Source: Planotetraspora mira (GTDB lineage: Bacteria > Actinomycetota > Actinomycetes > Streptosporangiales > Streptosporangiaceae). Taken from it: a stretch of DNA of 64,000 nt. The first letter of the stretch is position 1, and every line of letters begins with the position of its first letter. The notes beneath the pieces were generated by a model that had not been told where the DNA came from, searched no databases, and saw only the letters and a list, made by a program, of their open reading frames with translations. The position numbers were made by a program, and so were the translations under genes. Positions 8,082-18,363 of this stretch are shown here, piece by piece. The stretch is taken from positions 22,419-86,418 of the forward strand of contig NZ_BOOO01000003.1 in assembly GCF_016863275.1 (NCBI RefSeq), read 5' to 3'.

Positions 8082-9223
8082 GCGCCCAGGCCGAGTTCGC
8101 GGGCGATGAGCATGCGCTGGACCTCGCTGGTGCCTTCGCCGATCTCGAGGATCTTGGCGTCACGGTAGAAGCGCCCGACAGGGAACTCGTTCATGAAGCC
8201 GTAGCCGCCGAAGATCTGGGTGGCGTCCCGCGCGTTGTCCATCGCCGCGTTCGACGAGACGAGCTTGGCGATCGCGGCCTCCTTCTTGAACGGCAGGCCG
8301 GCCAGCATGCGCTCGGCCGCGTGGTAGTAGGCGAGCCTGGCCGTGTGGACTCGGGCCTCCATGTCGGCGATCTTGAACTGGATGGCCTGGTAGCGGCCGA
8401 TCGCGTTGCCGAAGGCCGTGCGTTCCCCGACGTACCTGACCGATTCGTCCACGCAGCCCTGTGCGAGGCCTACGGAGAGGGCGGCGATGGCGACGCGCCC
8501 CTCGTCCAGGGTCTGCAGGAACTGGGCGTAACCCCGGCCGCGCTCGCCGAGCAGGTTCTCCTCGGGCACCCGGCAGCCCGAGAAGGACAGCTCACGGGTG
8601 TCGGAGGCCGACCAGCCGACCTTGGAGTACTTCTTGGACACCGTGAAGCCCGGCGTGCCGGAGGGCACGAGGATGGTCGAGATCTCCGGCTTGGCACCGT
8701 TCTTGCCGGTGATCGCGGCCACGGCCACCACTCCGGTGATGTCCGTCCCCGAGTTGGTGATGAAAGCCTTGGTCCCGTCGATCACCCATTCGCCCCCGTC
8801 GAGCACGGCGGTGGTCCGCATGCCTCCGGGGACGTCCGATCCGCCGCCGGGCTCGGTCAGGCCGAAGGCCCCGAGCATCTCCCCCGAGGCCAGTTTGGGG
8901 AGCCAGTGTTCCTTCTGCTCGGCCGTACCGAACCGGAGAATCGGCATCGCGCCGAGCGAGACCGCCGCCTCCAGCGTGATCGCCACGGAGGAGTCGACCC
9001 TGGCCAGCTCCTCGAGCGCCAGGCAGAGGGCGAAGTAGTCGCCGCCCATGCCGCCGTACTCCTCGGGGACGGGCAGGCCGAACAGCCCCATCGCTCCCAT
9101 TTTGCGGACGATGTCGTAGGGGAACTCGCACCGCTCGTAGTAGTCCCCGATGACGGGGGCGACCACCTCTCGGGCGAAGGCCTCGACCGTCTTGCGCAGC
9201 TCGATGTACTCGTCGCCCAGCAT
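8078..9223 (-). CDS. Acyl-CoA dehydrogenase, probably isovaleryl-CoA dehydrogenase
   Basis: 381 residues, the normal length for the FAD-dependent acyl-CoA dehydrogenase family. It carries the first signature GAFGLTEPGGGSD, the FAD-binding QIFGGYGFMNEFPVGRFYRD region, and the catalytic-base position GEGTSE (Glu363). Last gene of a minus-strand operon after the HMG-CoA lyase (stop TAG directly next to this ATG) and the two acyl-CoA carboxylase genes. In that setting the natural substrate is isovaleryl-CoA, oxidised to 3-methylcrotonyl-CoA for the carboxylase. Specificity is inferred from context, not from pocket residues. Confidence 0.85.
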   Translation of the reverse strand: MLGDEYIELRKTVEAFAREVVAPVIGDYYERCEFPYDIVRKMGAMGLFGLPVPEEYGGMGGDYFALCLALEELARVDSSVAITLEAAVSLGAMPILRFGTAEQKEHWLPKLASGEMLGAFGLTEPGGGSDVPGGMRTTAVLDGGEWVIDGTKAFITNSGTDITGVVAVAAITGKNGAKPEISTILVPSGTPGFTVSKKYSKVGWSASDTRELSFSGCRVPEENLLGERGRGYAQFLQTLDEGRVAIAALSVGLAQGCVDESVRYVGERTAFGNAIGRYQAIQFKIADMEARVHTARLAYYHAAERMLAGLPFKKEAAIAKLVSSNAAMDNARDATQIFGGYGFMNEFPVGRFYRDAKILEIGEGTSEVQRMLIARELGLGA

Positions 9224-10117
9224 CTAGATCTCCTTCGCGAGCGCCTGGACGACCCGGGACGGGCTCGGACGGCCGAGCTTCCCGGCGAGCCACAGGCTGG
9301 TGGCGGTCAATGAACGGAGGTCGACCCCGGTCTCGATGCCGAGACCGTCGAGCATCCAGACCAGGTCCTCGGTCGCGAGGTTGCCGGTGGCGCTCTTGGC
9401 GTACGGGCAGCCGCCGATGCCGCCCGTCGAGGCGTCCACCGTGGTCACCCCCATGCGCAGCGCGGTGAGCGTGTTGGCCAGTGCCTGGCCGTAGGTGTCG
9501 TGGAAGTGGACCGCCAGCCGTTCGGCGCCGACGCCCTCGGCCCGGAACGCCTCCAGCAGCGCGGTGACGTGGGCGGGGGTGCCGACGCCGATCGTGTCGC
9601 CGAGCGACAGCTCATAACAGCCGAGATCGAGCAGTCTCCGCCCCACCCGCACCACCTGGGCGGGCGCGACCGGGCCCTCCCACGGGTCGGCGAAACACAT
9701 GGAGACGTACGCCCTGACGCGCAGGCCGTGTTCCAGCGCCCGCGCCACCACCGGCTCGAACATCTCGAACTGGGAGTCCAGCGACCTGTTGAGGTTGCGC
9801 CGCGCGAAGGTCTCCGTCGCGCTGCCGAAGATCGCGATCTCGGTGACCCCGTGCTCCAGCGCCCGGTCCAGGCCCCGTTCGTTGGGCACCAGCACCGGGT
9901 AGCGCACGCCGGGGACGCGGGGCAGCCCGTCCAGGAGTTCGGCCGCGTCGGCCAGCTGGGGAACCCACTTGGGGTGGACGAAGCTGGTGGCCTCGATCGT
10001 GGTCAGGCCGGCGTCGGCCAGCCGGCCGATGAACTCCCGCTTCACCTCGACCGGTACGACGACGTCCTCGTTCTGGAGGCCGTCCCTGGGCCCGACCTCG
10101 TAGATCGTCACTCGCAT
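9224..10117 (-). CDS. Hydroxymethylglutaryl-CoA lyase
   Basis: 297 residues. Cleaves 3-hydroxy-3-methylglutaryl-CoA to acetoacetate and acetyl-CoA, the last step of leucine breakdown. The N-terminal [11 protein letters not shown] motif (metal and substrate binding) and the C-terminal signature [15 protein letters not shown] with the active-site cysteine are both present, as is the metal-binding HFHDTYG. The start overlaps the end of the carboxylase alpha subunit by ten bases and the stop abuts the dehydrogenase ATG, showing co-translation. Length and motifs are fully typical. Confidence 0.92.
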   Translation of the reverse strand: MRVTIYEVGPRDGLQNEDVVVPVEVKREFIGRLADAGLTTIEATSFVHPKWVPQLADAAELLDGLPRVPGVRYPVLVPNERGLDRALEHGVTEIAIFGSATETFARRNLNRSLDSQFEMFEPVVARALEHGLRVRAYVSMCFADPWEGPVAPAQVVRVGRRLLDLGCYELSLGDTIGVGTPAHVTALLEAFRAEGVGAERLAVHFHDTYGQALANTLTALRMGVTTVDASTGGIGGCPYAKSATGNLATEDLVWMLDGLGIETGVDLRSLTATSLWLAGKLGRPSPSRVVQALAKEI

Positions 10118-12030
10118 GCCGTCACCCGCGCAAGCACGGCGTCGAGCTCGACGGTCTGCCCCGGCCGGGCGCGCAGCTCGGCGAGCACTCCGTCGAGGGG
10201 CGCGGTCACGGTGTGTTCCATCTTCATCGCCTCCACGATGAGCAGCGCCTGGCCCGCGATCACCCGGTCGCCTTCGGCCGCCTTCACCACCAGCACGGTT
10301 CCGGGCATGGGACTGCGGACGACGCCGTCCGCGGCGTGGGCGCCACCGGGCCGGTCCCCCGGGTCGCCGGGCTCGTGCCGGGCGAACGGCCAGGCCTGGC
10401 CGTCCCTTCCGAGCCAGACGGTGTCGCGGTCGTCGGCGGTCACGTAGCGCCGGGTGGTGCCGGCCACAGTCACGGCCGCCTCCCCGGTCCCCAGCTCGAT
10501 CCTGGCGCGGCCAAGTGAACGACCATTAACTTCGATCTCCGCGTCGTCCGCCGGCCCGCGCACCCTCGCGTACCGGTGGTCGGTCCAGGCGCGCTCCCCC
10601 AGCCGCCAGCCGTCCGCCACGTCCCAGGGATCGCCCGTGGCGTCGCCGGCGGTGCGCGAGTGGAAGACGAGCGCGGCCGCCGCCAGGACCTCGTCGGGCA
10701 CCGGACCTCCGGCGAGGTCGCCGAGGTGCCGCTCGACGAGGCCCGTGTCCAGGCGTCCGGCCACCACGTCGGGATGGGTCAGCAGCGCTCGCAGGAAGGC
10801 GATGTTGGTGGTCACGCCGAGGATCGCGGTCGAGGCCAGGGCCCGGTCCAGCGTCCTCAGCGCGTCCTGCCTGCCGGGGGCCCACGCCACGACCTTGGAC
10901 AACATCGGGTCGTAGTCGCTGCCCACGACCATCCCCTCGGCCAGCCCGGAGTCGACCCTGACTTCCGTGGGCTCGCGCAGGGCGAGCACGCGGCCTCCCG
11001 TGGGCAGGAAGTCGCGCGAGGGGTCCTCGGCGTAGACCCGCGCCTCGACGGCATGACCCTCCAGGCGGACGCCGTCCTGGCCGAACGGCAACGGCTCCCC
11101 CGCGGCGATCCTGAGCTGGAGTTCGACGAGGTCGAGGCCGGTCACCATCTCGGTCACCGGATGCTCTACCTGCAGCCGGGTGTTCATCTCCATGAAGAAG
11201 AACTCCAACGGCCCGGGCCGCCCGGGGACGATGAACTCCACCGTGCCCGCTCCGACGTACCCGACCGACCTGGCGGCTTCGACCGCCGCGGCGCCCATCC
11301 GCTCCCGCGTCTCGGCGTCGAGCAGCGGGGACGGCGCCTCCTCGATGATCTTCTGGTGGCGCCGCTGCAGGCTGCACTCGCGCTCGCCCAGATGGACGGC
11401 GTTGCCGTGGGCGTCGGCCATGACCTGGATCTCGATGTGCCGGGGGGTCTCGACGTACCGCTCGACGAGCAGCGTGCCGTCCCCGAACGCGGCGATCGCC
11501 GTACGCCGGGCGGATTCGACCGCGTCCGGGAGCTCGGCCGCGGTCCTGACCAGCAGCATGCCCTTGCCTCCGCCGCCCGCGGAAGGCTTGATCAGCGCGG
11601 GGAAGCGGTCCCACTCGAGGAGATCGTCGTCCGGCTCGGCGGCGCCCGGCACCACCGGCACACCGGCCCGCGAGACGGTCGCCTTGGCCTTGATCTTGTC
11701 GCCCATGGCCTCGATGGCGGCGGGCGGCGGGCCGACGAACACCAGGCCCGCCTCCGCGCACCGCCGCGCGAAGTCCGCGTTCTCGGCGAGGAACCCGTAA
11801 CCGGGATGCACCGCCTGCGCCCCCGTCGCGAGGGCCGCCTCGATGATCCCGTCCGCGTCGAGGTAGCCCCGCGGGAGCCGTACGGCGAGGTCGGCCGCCC
11901 GGACGTGGGGGGCGTCGCGGTCGGCGTCGCCGTACACGGCTACGGAGCGGACGGCCATGGCCCGCAACGTCCGGATGATCCGGACGGCGATCTCGCCACG
12001 ATTGGCGATCAGCACGCTGTCGAACATCAT
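10108..12030 (-). CDS. Acyl-CoA carboxylase alpha subunit (biotin carboxylase plus BCCP), methylcrotonyl-type
   Basis: 640 residues. The N-terminal biotin carboxylase begins [17 protein letters not shown] and contains the ATP-grasp glycine loop GGGGKGM and the [14 protein letters not shown] motif. A linker domain leads to a C-terminal biotinyl domain with EAMKMEH, where Lys603 would be biotinylated. It lies four bases after the carboxyltransferase subunit and overlaps the HMG-CoA lyase gene. The gene neighbourhood argues for 3-methylcrotonyl-CoA rather than acetyl- or propionyl-CoA as substrate. Confidence 0.9.
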   Translation of the reverse strand: MMFDSVLIANRGEIAVRIIRTLRAMAVRSVAVYGDADRDAPHVRAADLAVRLPRGYLDADGIIEAALATGAQAVHPGYGFLAENADFARRCAEAGLVFVGPPPAAIEAMGDKIKAKATVSRAGVPVVPGAAEPDDDLLEWDRFPALIKPSAGGGGKGMLLVRTAAELPDAVESARRTAIAAFGDGTLLVERYVETPRHIEIQVMADAHGNAVHLGERECSLQRRHQKIIEEAPSPLLDAETRERMGAAAVEAARSVGYVGAGTVEFIVPGRPGPLEFFFMEMNTRLQVEHPVTEMVTGLDLVELQLRIAAGEPLPFGQDGVRLEGHAVEARVYAEDPSRDFLPTGGRVLALREPTEVRVDSGLAEGMVVGSDYDPMLSKVVAWAPGRQDALRTLDRALASTAILGVTTNIAFLRALLTHPDVVAGRLDTGLVERHLGDLAGGPVPDEVLAAAALVFHSRTAGDATGDPWDVADGWRLGERAWTDHRYARVRGPADDAEIEVNGRSLGRARIELGTGEAAVTVAGTTRRYVTADDRDTVWLGRDGQAWPFARHEPGDPGDRPGGAHAADGVVRSPMPGTVLVVKAAEGDRVIAGQALLIVEAMKMEHTVTAPLDGVLAELRARPGQTVELDAVLARVTACE

Positions 12031-12034
12031 GCGC

Positions 12035-13609
12035 TCACATCCGGAAGACGCCGTAGCCGACGGGGTCGAGCGGCGCGTTGGCGGCGGCGCCGAGTGCCAG
12101 GCCGAGGACGGTCCGGGTGTCCGCGGGGTCGATCACGCCGTCGTCCCAGATCCTGGCCGTCGAGTAGTAGGGGTTGCCCTGGTGTTCGTACTGGGCGCGG
12201 ATCTCGTCCGCGTCGGCGCTCCCCACCGTGGACAGGACGGTGGCCGCCTGCTCGCCGCCCATGACGGAGATCCGGGCGTTCGGCCACATCCACAGGAACC
12301 TCGGCGAGTACGCCCGCCCCGCCATCGCGTAGTTGCCCGCGCCGAACGAGCCGCCGATGATCACGGTGAACTTCGGGACCCGCGCGCAGGCCACGGCGGT
12401 GACCATCTTCGCGCCGTGCTTGGCGATCCCCCCGGCCTCGTACGCCTTGCCGACCATGAACCCGCTGATGTTCTGCAGGAAGACCAGGGGGATGCTGCGC
12501 CGGTCGCACAACTCGATGAAGTGCGCGCCCTTCAGCGCGGACTCGCTGAACAGGATGCCGTTGTTGGCGACGATCCCCACCGGGTGGCCGTGGATCCGGG
12601 CGAAGCCGGTGACCAGGGTGGGACCGTACTCGGCCTTGAACTCCAGGAAGCGACTGCCGTCGACGACGCGGGCGATGACGTCCCGCACGTCGTAGGGCGT
12701 CCGGGTGTCCTGCGGGACGATCCCGTACAGCTCACGCGGATCGTGGGCCGGCGGCTCCCCGGGGGCGACCTCCCACGGCGGGGCCGAACGCGGCCCGAGC
12801 GTGGCGACGATGTCCCTGACGATCTTCAAGGCGTGGGGGTCGTCCTCGGCGAGGTGGTCGGTGACTCCGCTGACGCGCGCGTGGACCTCGCCGCCGCCCA
12901 GTTCCTCGGCCGTGACGGTCTCGCCCGTGGCGGCCTTCACCAGCGGCGGGCCGCCCAGGAAGATCGTGCCCTGGCCGCGGACGATCACGGCCTCGTCGCT
13001 CATCGCGGGCACGTAGGCGCCGCCCGCCGTGCACGACCCGAGGACCGCGGCGATCTGCGGGATGCCCCGCGCCGACATCGTGGCCTGGTTGTAGAAGATC
13101 CGCCCGAAATGCTCCCGATCGGGGAAGACCTCGTCCTGCCTGGGGAGGAACGCCCCGCCCGAGTCCACGAGGTAGACGCAGGGCAGGTTGTTGTGCAGGG
13201 CCACCTCCTGGGCGCGGAGGTGCTTCTTGACGGTGACGGGGTAGTACGTCCCGCCCTTGACGGTGGCGTCGTTGGCCACGACCACGCACTCGCGGCCGGA
13301 GATCCGCCCGATTCCCGTGATGATCCCCGCGGCGGGCGCCTGGTCGTCGTAGAGACCGGTGGCGGCGAGCGGGGACAACTCCAGGAACCGCGCACCCGGG
13401 TCGAGCAGCGTGTCCACCCGGTCCCTCGGCAGCAACTTGCCCCGCTGGACATGCCGCTCGCGGGATCGCTCGGGACCGCCCAGGGCGGCCGCCGCCAGCC
13501 GGTCGCGCAGGTCGGCGACGAGGCCCTCGTTCGCCTCCGCGTTCCGCTTGTACGGCTCGGCGCCCGGGTCGCACGTGCTCTCCAGCACCGGCCAGGCACT
13601 CATGCTCAT
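12035..13609 (-). CDS. Acyl-CoA carboxylase carboxyltransferase (beta) subunit, methylcrotonyl-type
   Basis: 524 residues with the two crotonase-like carboxyltransferase halves. Visible family features are [28 protein letters not shown], the [14 protein letters not shown] acyl-CoA-binding stretch, and the C-terminal [12 protein letters not shown] and MGGEQAA motifs typical of methylcrotonyl-CoA carboxylase beta chains. It is the first gene of the leucine-degradation operon and is divergent from the TetR gene across 48 bases. A second in-frame ATG at 13603 is an alternative start. Works with the biotin-bearing alpha subunit encoded just downstream. Confidence 0.91.
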   Translation of the reverse strand: MSMSAWPVLESTCDPGAEPYKRNAEANEGLVADLRDRLAAAALGGPERSRERHVQRGKLLPRDRVDTLLDPGARFLELSPLAATGLYDDQAPAAGIITGIGRISGRECVVVANDATVKGGTYYPVTVKKHLRAQEVALHNNLPCVYLVDSGGAFLPRQDEVFPDREHFGRIFYNQATMSARGIPQIAAVLGSCTAGGAYVPAMSDEAVIVRGQGTIFLGGPPLVKAATGETVTAEELGGGEVHARVSGVTDHLAEDDPHALKIVRDIVATLGPRSAPPWEVAPGEPPAHDPRELYGIVPQDTRTPYDVRDVIARVVDGSRFLEFKAEYGPTLVTGFARIHGHPVGIVANNGILFSESALKGAHFIELCDRRSIPLVFLQNISGFMVGKAYEAGGIAKHGAKMVTAVACARVPKFTVIIGGSFGAGNYAMAGRAYSPRFLWMWPNARISVMGGEQAATVLSTVGSADADEIRAQYEHQGNPYYSTARIWDDGVIDPADTRTVLGLALGAAANAPLDPVGYGVFRM

Positions 13610-13617
13610 GCTCGGAT

Positions 13618-13633
13618 GTTAGTCATCATTAAC
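13618..13633. promoter_or_regulatory. Imperfect 16-bp palindrome, likely TetR operator
   Basis: GTTAGTCATCATTAAC has outer arms GTTA/TAAC in exact inverted symmetry and partial symmetry inside. It sits within the 48-base gap between the divergent carboxylase operon and the TetR gene, where a repressor could control both. Assignment to that regulator is inference from position. Confidence 0.5.
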
Positions 13634-13657
13634 TGGCTTCGTCTACCATGGGGTGTC

Positions 13658-14236
13658 GTGACCACCGCACGAATCCCTACCCGCAATCGGCGCGCCGAGA
13701 TCCTCGGCGCGGCGGCCGCCCTGTTCGCGGCGCGGGGCTTCCACGGGGTGTCCATCGAGGACATCGGCTCAGCCGTGGGGATCTCCGGGCCGGCGCTCTA
13801 CCGCCATTTCAGCGGCAAGGACGCGCTGCTCCGGGAGATGTTGCTCGACATCAGCGAGCGGCTGCACGAACAGGGCGCCCGGCTCGCGACCGCGCCCCCG
13901 ACGGCGGAGGCCGCGCTCGACGCGCTGCTGGGCGGCCACATCGAGTTCGCGCTCGGCAATCCCGAGCTCATCCGGGTCCACGAGCGGGAGCTCGACAACG
14001 TGCCGGAACCGGCCCGCCGCGCGATCCGGCGGCTCCAGCGGCTCTACGTCGAGGAGTGGGTGACGGTCCTCAGCGAGCTGCACCCCTCCTGCGAGCCCGC
14101 GCGCCTGCGCGCCGCCACCCACGCGGTCTTCGGCCTGCTCAACTCGACACCCCGGAGCGCCGGCGAGCTCCCGCCCGAGGCGATGGCCTCCGTCCTGCAC
14201 GAGATGGCGCGCGCCGCCTTCGCCGCCCTGCCCTGA
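13658..14236 (+). CDS. TetR-family regulator of the leucine catabolic operon
   Basis: 192 residues from a GTG start. The N-terminal HTH is clear: RRAEILGAAAALFAARGFHGVSIEDIGSAVGISGPALYRHF falls at about residues 10-50, ending in the standard LYRHFSGKDALL recognition-helix region. The rest is the helical ligand-binding domain. It is divergent from the carboxylase/HMG-CoA lyase/dehydrogenase operon, which fits regulators that sense an acyl-CoA intermediate of that pathway. A longer open frame upstream is only the shadow of the opposite strand, so the GTG at 13658 is used. Confidence 0.88.
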   Translation: MTTARIPTRNRRAEILGAAAALFAARGFHGVSIEDIGSAVGISGPALYRHFSGKDALLREMLLDISERLHEQGARLATAPPTAEAALDALLGGHIEFALGNPELIRVHERELDNVPEPARRAIRRLQRLYVEEWVTVLSELHPSCEPARLRAATHAVFGLLNSTPRSAGELPPEAMASVLHEMARAAFAALP

Positions 14237-14238
14237 AA

Positions 14239-14251
14239 GCCCTGAAAGGGC
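14239..14251. terminator. Short hairpin between convergent genes
   Basis: GCCCT-GAA-AGGGC forms a five-base-pair stem in the 16-base gap between the convergent TetR and E1 genes. It lacks a clear T-tract, so it is only a possible bidirectional terminator. Confidence 0.35.
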
Positions 14252-14252
14252 G

Positions 14253-16466
14253 TCAGGCGAGCATTTTGCGCGCCGCGTCCTCGATGTCGGACTCCGAGAG
14301 CAGCACGGTGCCGGACGCGTCGCCCAACGGGACGAAGCTGTCGCGCGACGTCACCCGGGCGATCTTCCCGGTGAAGCCGTTGTCGATGAGCGCGGCGATC
14401 ACGCTCTCGGAGACGCCGCCGCTGCGCCGGGTCTCGTCGGCGATCAGGACCTTGCCGGTGAGCTCCGCCGAGTGCATCAGATCCTCGATGGGCAGGGGGG
14501 ACAGCCAGCGCAGATCGAGGACCCGGCAGCCCTTCTCCTCCGCCGTGAGCTTCACGGCCGCCCGCAGACTCATCCGCACGCCGTTGCCGAACGTGACGAT
14601 CGTGAGGTCGCGGCCGTCGCCGTACGAGCGCGCACGGCCGATCGGCACATGGGTCTCGGTCCACCTGGCGGGCGGCGCGTACGACGCGAGCCATCCACCG
14701 TCGCCCTCGTCGAAGAGGTCGCGGGTGTGGTAGAGCGCGATCGGCTCCAGGAAGACGCAGACGCTCCCATCGGTGCGGGCGGAGGCGAGGCAGGTGCGCA
14801 GCATGGCCGCCGCGTCGTCCGGCCGGGCCGGCGACGCGATGACGACACCGGGGATGTCGCGCAGAGCGGCGATCGAGTTGTCGTTGTGGAAGTGCCCGCC
14901 GAAGCCCTTCTGATAGGCATAGGCGGCCACGCGGAGCACCATGGGGTTGCGGAACGCCCCCTGCGAGAAGAACTGCAGCGTGGCGGCCTCTCCCCGGATC
15001 TGGTCGAGCGCGTTGTGCAGGTAGGCCAGATATTGGACCTCGGGCACGGGCAGCAGGCCGGACAGCCCTGAGCCGAGCGCGAGGCCGAGGATCGCCTGCT
15101 CGTCCAGCAGCGTGTCGAAGACCCGCTCGGAGCCGAACTTCCGCAGCAGGCCGCGGGTCACGCCGTACACGCCGCCCTTTCTGGCGACGTCCTCGCCGAA
15201 CACCATGACGCCCGGGTCCAACGCCATCATGTCCGCGAGGGTCCTGTTGACGGACTGCGCGAGCGTGAGCTTGCCCTCCAGCTCGGGGAGCGTGCCGAAC
15301 GTCCGGTCCCGTACCTCGGTGAGCGCCGCCCTGGCGATCTCGGCGGCGACGGCCTCGGGGTCGCGTGGGGCGAGCGGGGCCATCACCTCCTCCGCTGTGG
15401 TGAGGCGGGGCCGGCGGGTGCACTCCATCGCCAGCTTGATGATGTGCTCGCGTTCGGCCTCGTAGCGGGACAACAATTCGTCGGGCTCGGCGAGGCCGCC
15501 CTCGACGAGCAGCCGGGCCGTGGCCACCAGGGGGTCGCGCTCCAGGTCGAGGGCGATCTCCTTGCGGGTGCGGTAGCCGATCTCCACGTCGGAGCCCGCG
15601 TGGCCCATCAGCCGGACTGTCCGCATGCGCAGGAAGGCGGGCGAACGGGTCGACCGCACATACTCGGCCGCCTCGCGAGCCTTGTCGTAGACGTCCGCCA
15701 GGTCGCAGCCGTCCGCGTCGAAGTACTCGAGCAGGGGGTGGTGGGCCTGCTCGATCCAGCCAGGGGGCGTCTTCACGCTGATGCCGAGGCCGTTGTCCTC
15801 ACAGACGAACAAAACGGGAAGCTGGAGCCCCCGGAACCGGCTGTAGGCCGCGGTGTTGAACCCGCTCAGCGCGGAGGCGTGGTTGGCGGAGGCGTCACCG
15901 AAGCTGCAGACGGCGACGGCGTCCTGCGGCCACCCCGACGAGACGCCGAGGGTCCTGGCGCGCTCGATGGCGAAGCCGACGCCGACCGCGCGCGGGAGGT
16001 GGCTGGCGATCGTGGACGTCTGCGGGATCACCGCGAGGTCGTGGTGGCCGAACACCTTGTGCCGGCCGCCCGCGATCGGTTCCTCCACCGACGCGGCGAG
16101 GCCGAGGAGGACGTCGCGCAGTCCCTCCTCGGCCAGCCGCCCGGCCTGAGCGGATCGGGTCAGGTAGAACGCGCCCGACCGGTAGTGCAGGAGCGCGGGG
16201 TCGGACACGCGGAGGGCCGCGGCCACGGCCGCGTTGCCCTCGTGCCCTGCCGACCCGATCGTGTAGAAACCCTCACCGCGCTCGCGCAGCACCCGCGCGG
16301 CGATGTCGAGGAGCCGGCTTGCCAGCTGCACCTCGAAAAGCTCGCGGCACCGCATGCCTGTAAGGGTCGTTCCCGGTCGCACCGGCAGGCTCGGATCCCT
16401 GGGGGATCCCGGCGTCAGAGCACCGACGGCCTCGGCGAAATGAGTCTCCACAGCGTCCCGCACCAC
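14253..16466 (-). CDS. Fused alpha-beta 2-oxoacid dehydrogenase E1, thiamine-dependent
   Basis: 737 residues joining the alpha- and beta-type halves of branched-chain 2-oxoacid/acetoin dehydrogenase E1 in one chain. The alpha half (about 1-340) has the thiamine diphosphate motif GDAS (190-193) ending in the paired Asn225 of CEDNGLGIS. The beta half (about 385-737) has the MVFGEDVARKGGVYGVT stretch and the transketolase C-terminal domain (VLDLRWLSPLPIEDL). It would decarboxylate a branched 2-oxoacid such as 2-oxoisocaproate, feeding the leucine operon across the convergent TetR gene. No E2 or E3 gene lies in the window, so its partner complex is encoded elsewhere. Confidence 0.85.
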   Translation of the reverse strand: MVRDAVETHFAEAVGALTPGSPRDPSLPVRPGTTLTGMRCRELFEVQLASRLLDIAARVLRERGEGFYTIGSAGHEGNAAVAAALRVSDPALLHYRSGAFYLTRSAQAGRLAEEGLRDVLLGLAASVEEPIAGGRHKVFGHHDLAVIPQTSTIASHLPRAVGVGFAIERARTLGVSSGWPQDAVAVCSFGDASANHASALSGFNTAAYSRFRGLQLPVLFVCEDNGLGISVKTPPGWIEQAHHPLLEYFDADGCDLADVYDKAREAAEYVRSTRSPAFLRMRTVRLMGHAGSDVEIGYRTRKEIALDLERDPLVATARLLVEGGLAEPDELLSRYEAEREHIIKLAMECTRRPRLTTAEEVMAPLAPRDPEAVAAEIARAALTEVRDRTFGTLPELEGKLTLAQSVNRTLADMMALDPGVMVFGEDVARKGGVYGVTRGLLRKFGSERVFDTLLDEQAILGLALGSGLSGLLPVPEVQYLAYLHNALDQIRGEAATLQFFSQGAFRNPMVLRVAAYAYQKGFGGHFHNDNSIAALRDIPGVVIASPARPDDAAAMLRTCLASARTDGSVCVFLEPIALYHTRDLFDEGDGGWLASYAPPARWTETHVPIGRARSYGDGRDLTIVTFGNGVRMSLRAAVKLTAEEKGCRVLDLRWLSPLPIEDLMHSAELTGKVLIADETRRSGGVSESVIAALIDNGFTGKIARVTSRDSFVPLGDASGTVLLSESDIEDAARKMLA

Positions 16467-16531
16467 AAGCCCGATTATGTCGCAGGATGCACGCTCCGTC
16501 CCGCACAGTGATGACTCCGTTCAGATCTCCT

Positions 16532-17386
16532 TCACTCCGCGCGCCTGAACTGGGTGATCGCCACGCCGAGCAGGGCGGCGCCGATGGCGGCGACCAGGCC
16601 GATCTCCACGATGACGGGCAGCCGCCAGCCGAACCAGGTCACTCCGGGGTTGAGCATCGCGTTGACCTGTGCGGGCACGTCCAGCCGGCCGAACACCGCC
16701 TGCCGCATCGGGTCGACGGCGTAGGTCAGCGGGTTCACCGTGGTCAGGACGTGCAGCCACGAGGGCAGGTTGGCCAGGGGGAACATGGCGCCCGACAGGA
16801 ACATCATCGGCATGATGGCCATCTGCATGACCCCGAAGAACGACTGCATGTTGCGCATCCGGGCGGCGAGGAGCACGCCGAAGGCCGTGATCGAGAAGGC
16901 CGCGAGGAACATCTCCCCCAGCAGCGTGACGAGCAGGATCGGCGAGTACGGCACGCCGACGAGACCGGCGAGGGCGAGGATGATGACGCCCTGCGCGGTG
17001 GCGACGACGGCGCCGCCCAGGCACTTGCCGACCACGATCGCGCCCCGGCTCACGGGTGCGACGAGCATCTCGCGCAGGAAGCCGAACTCGCGGTCCCAGA
17101 CGATCGAGCCGGCGGAGAACATCGCCGTCATGATCACGGTCATCGAGATCATGCCCGGATACATGAACGTGCGGTAGTCGATGCCCGGGATCACCCCGCG
17201 CACCAGCGTGCCCAGCCCGGTTCCCATGACGAACAGCCACAGGATCGGCTGGATCAGCATTGTGATCATGCGGGTGCGGTCGTTCGCGAACCGCAGCAGT
17301 TCCCGGTGGAGCACCACCTTGATCGCACGGGCGTCGTGCGAGCCGGTCCTCGGGGGGACGCGCACCCCGACCACTTCGGCAGTCAT
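16532..17386 (-). CDS. ABC-2 type transporter permease, DrrB-like
   Basis: 284 residues. The ATG at 17386 (MTAEVVGVRVPP) is chosen because AGGAAGG lies eight bases upstream; a longer open frame starts inside the ATPase gene. Six hydrophobic segments are seen, starting at ITMLIQPILWLFVMGTGLG and ending with the last segment before QFRRAE. The conserved loop WDREFGFLREMLVAPVSR is characteristic of ABC-2 permeases of the daunorubicin-resistance group. Pairs with the ATPase encoded five bases upstream to form an exporter; the transported compound is unknown. Confidence 0.88.
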   Translation of the reverse strand: MTAEVVGVRVPPRTGSHDARAIKVVLHRELLRFANDRTRMITMLIQPILWLFVMGTGLGTLVRGVIPGIDYRTFMYPGMISMTVIMTAMFSAGSIVWDREFGFLREMLVAPVSRGAIVVGKCLGGAVVATAQGVIILALAGLVGVPYSPILLVTLLGEMFLAAFSITAFGVLLAARMRNMQSFFGVMQMAIMPMMFLSGAMFPLANLPSWLHVLTTVNPLTYAVDPMRQAVFGRLDVPAQVNAMLNPGVTWFGWRLPVIVEIGLVAAIGAALLGVAITQFRRAE

Positions 17387-17391
17387 CGATT

Positions 17392-18363
17392 TCACCTTCC
17401 TCGGGCCATCGCACGCATCCACGCGTTGCCGTCGCCTGACTCGGCGTCGCGGATGGTGGAGCCGGTGTAGGACATGAAGACGTCGTCGAGCGACGGGCGG
17501 GATACGCTGACCGACCGGATCGGCAGCCCGAGATCGGCGAACAGCAGCGGCACGAACGACTCGCCGGACGCCACGGCGAAGGTCACCTGGCCCTCGTGGA
17601 CGGCGGCGTCGATGTCGAAGCGGTCCTTGAGCAGCGCGATCGTCTTGTCGTCGTCACCCGTCTGGAGCTGGACCCGGTCCTTGCCGATGCTCGCCTTGAG
17701 CGCCTCCGGAGAGTCGATCACCACGATCTCGCCGTGGTCGATGATCGCGATCCGGTCGCAGAACTCGGCTTCCTCCATGTAGTGCGTCGTCATGAAGATC
17801 GTGATGTCCTCAGTCAGGCGCAATTTGTTGATATATCCCCAGATGGCGGACCGGGTCTGCGGGTCGAGCCCCACGGTGGGCTCGTCGAGGAACAGCACAC
17901 GAGGCGAGTGCAGCAGGCCGCGGGCGATCTCCAGCCGGCGCTTCATGCCGCCGGAGAAGGTCATGACCTTGCTGTCCTTGCGGTCCCACAGGGCGACCAT
18001 CTCCATGACCTGCCTGAGCCGGTCGTCGAGCGCCGACCTGGGCACGCCGTACAGCTCCGCGTGGAAGCGCAGGTTCTGCTCCGCGGTGAGGTATCCGTCC
18101 AGCGTCGGGTCCTGGAAGACCAGCCCGATGTTCTGGCGGACCTGGTCGCGCTGGGACACCACGTCGTGCCCGGCCACCGTCGCGGTGCCGCCCGTGGGGT
18201 TGATCAGCGTGCAGAGCATGCTGATCGTCGTCGTCTTGCCCGCGCCGTTCGGCCCGAGGAAGCCGAACACCTCGCCGGGGGCGACCTCGAAGTCGACCCC
18301 CTTCACCGCCTCGACCTTTCCGTAGGTCTTCTTCAGGCCTTTCACGGCCACCGCGGCATCCAT
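17392..18363 (-). CDS. ABC transporter ATP-binding protein, DrrA-like
   Basis: 323 residues. Walker A GPNGAGKT (37-44), signature SGGM (137-140), and Walker B LFLDEP (157-162) with GLDP following are all intact. The extended C-terminal domain after about residue 230, ending in the SVSRPSLDDVFMSYTG motif, is typical of DrrA-type drug exporters. Start at 18363 has GGAGGG seven bases upstream, and the ATG shares one base with the PadR stop (TGATG), so regulator and exporter are translated together. Energises the adjacent ABC-2 permease. Confidence 0.92.
   Translation of the reverse strand: MDAAVAVKGLKKTYGKVEAVKGVDFEVAPGEVFGFLGPNGAGKTTTISMLCTLINPTGGTATVAGHDVVSQRDQVRQNIGLVFQDPTLDGYLTAEQNLRFHAELYGVPRSALDDRLRQVMEMVALWDRKDSKVMTFSGGMKRRLEIARGLLHSPRVLFLDEPTVGLDPQTRSAIWGYINKLRLTEDITIFMTTHYMEEAEFCDRIAIIDHGEIVVIDSPEALKASIGKDRVQLQTGDDDKTIALLKDRFDIDAAVHEGQVTFAVASGESFVPLLFADLGLPIRSVSVSRPSLDDVFMSYTGSTIRDAESGDGNAWMRAMARGR

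Noticed and set aside
11957..13657. A long plus-strand open frame running into the TetR gene
   Set aside because: It is antisense to the carboxyltransferase gene, with shadow composition (Arg, Gly, Asp, His-rich) and no family motifs; only the part from GTG 13658 is a real protein.
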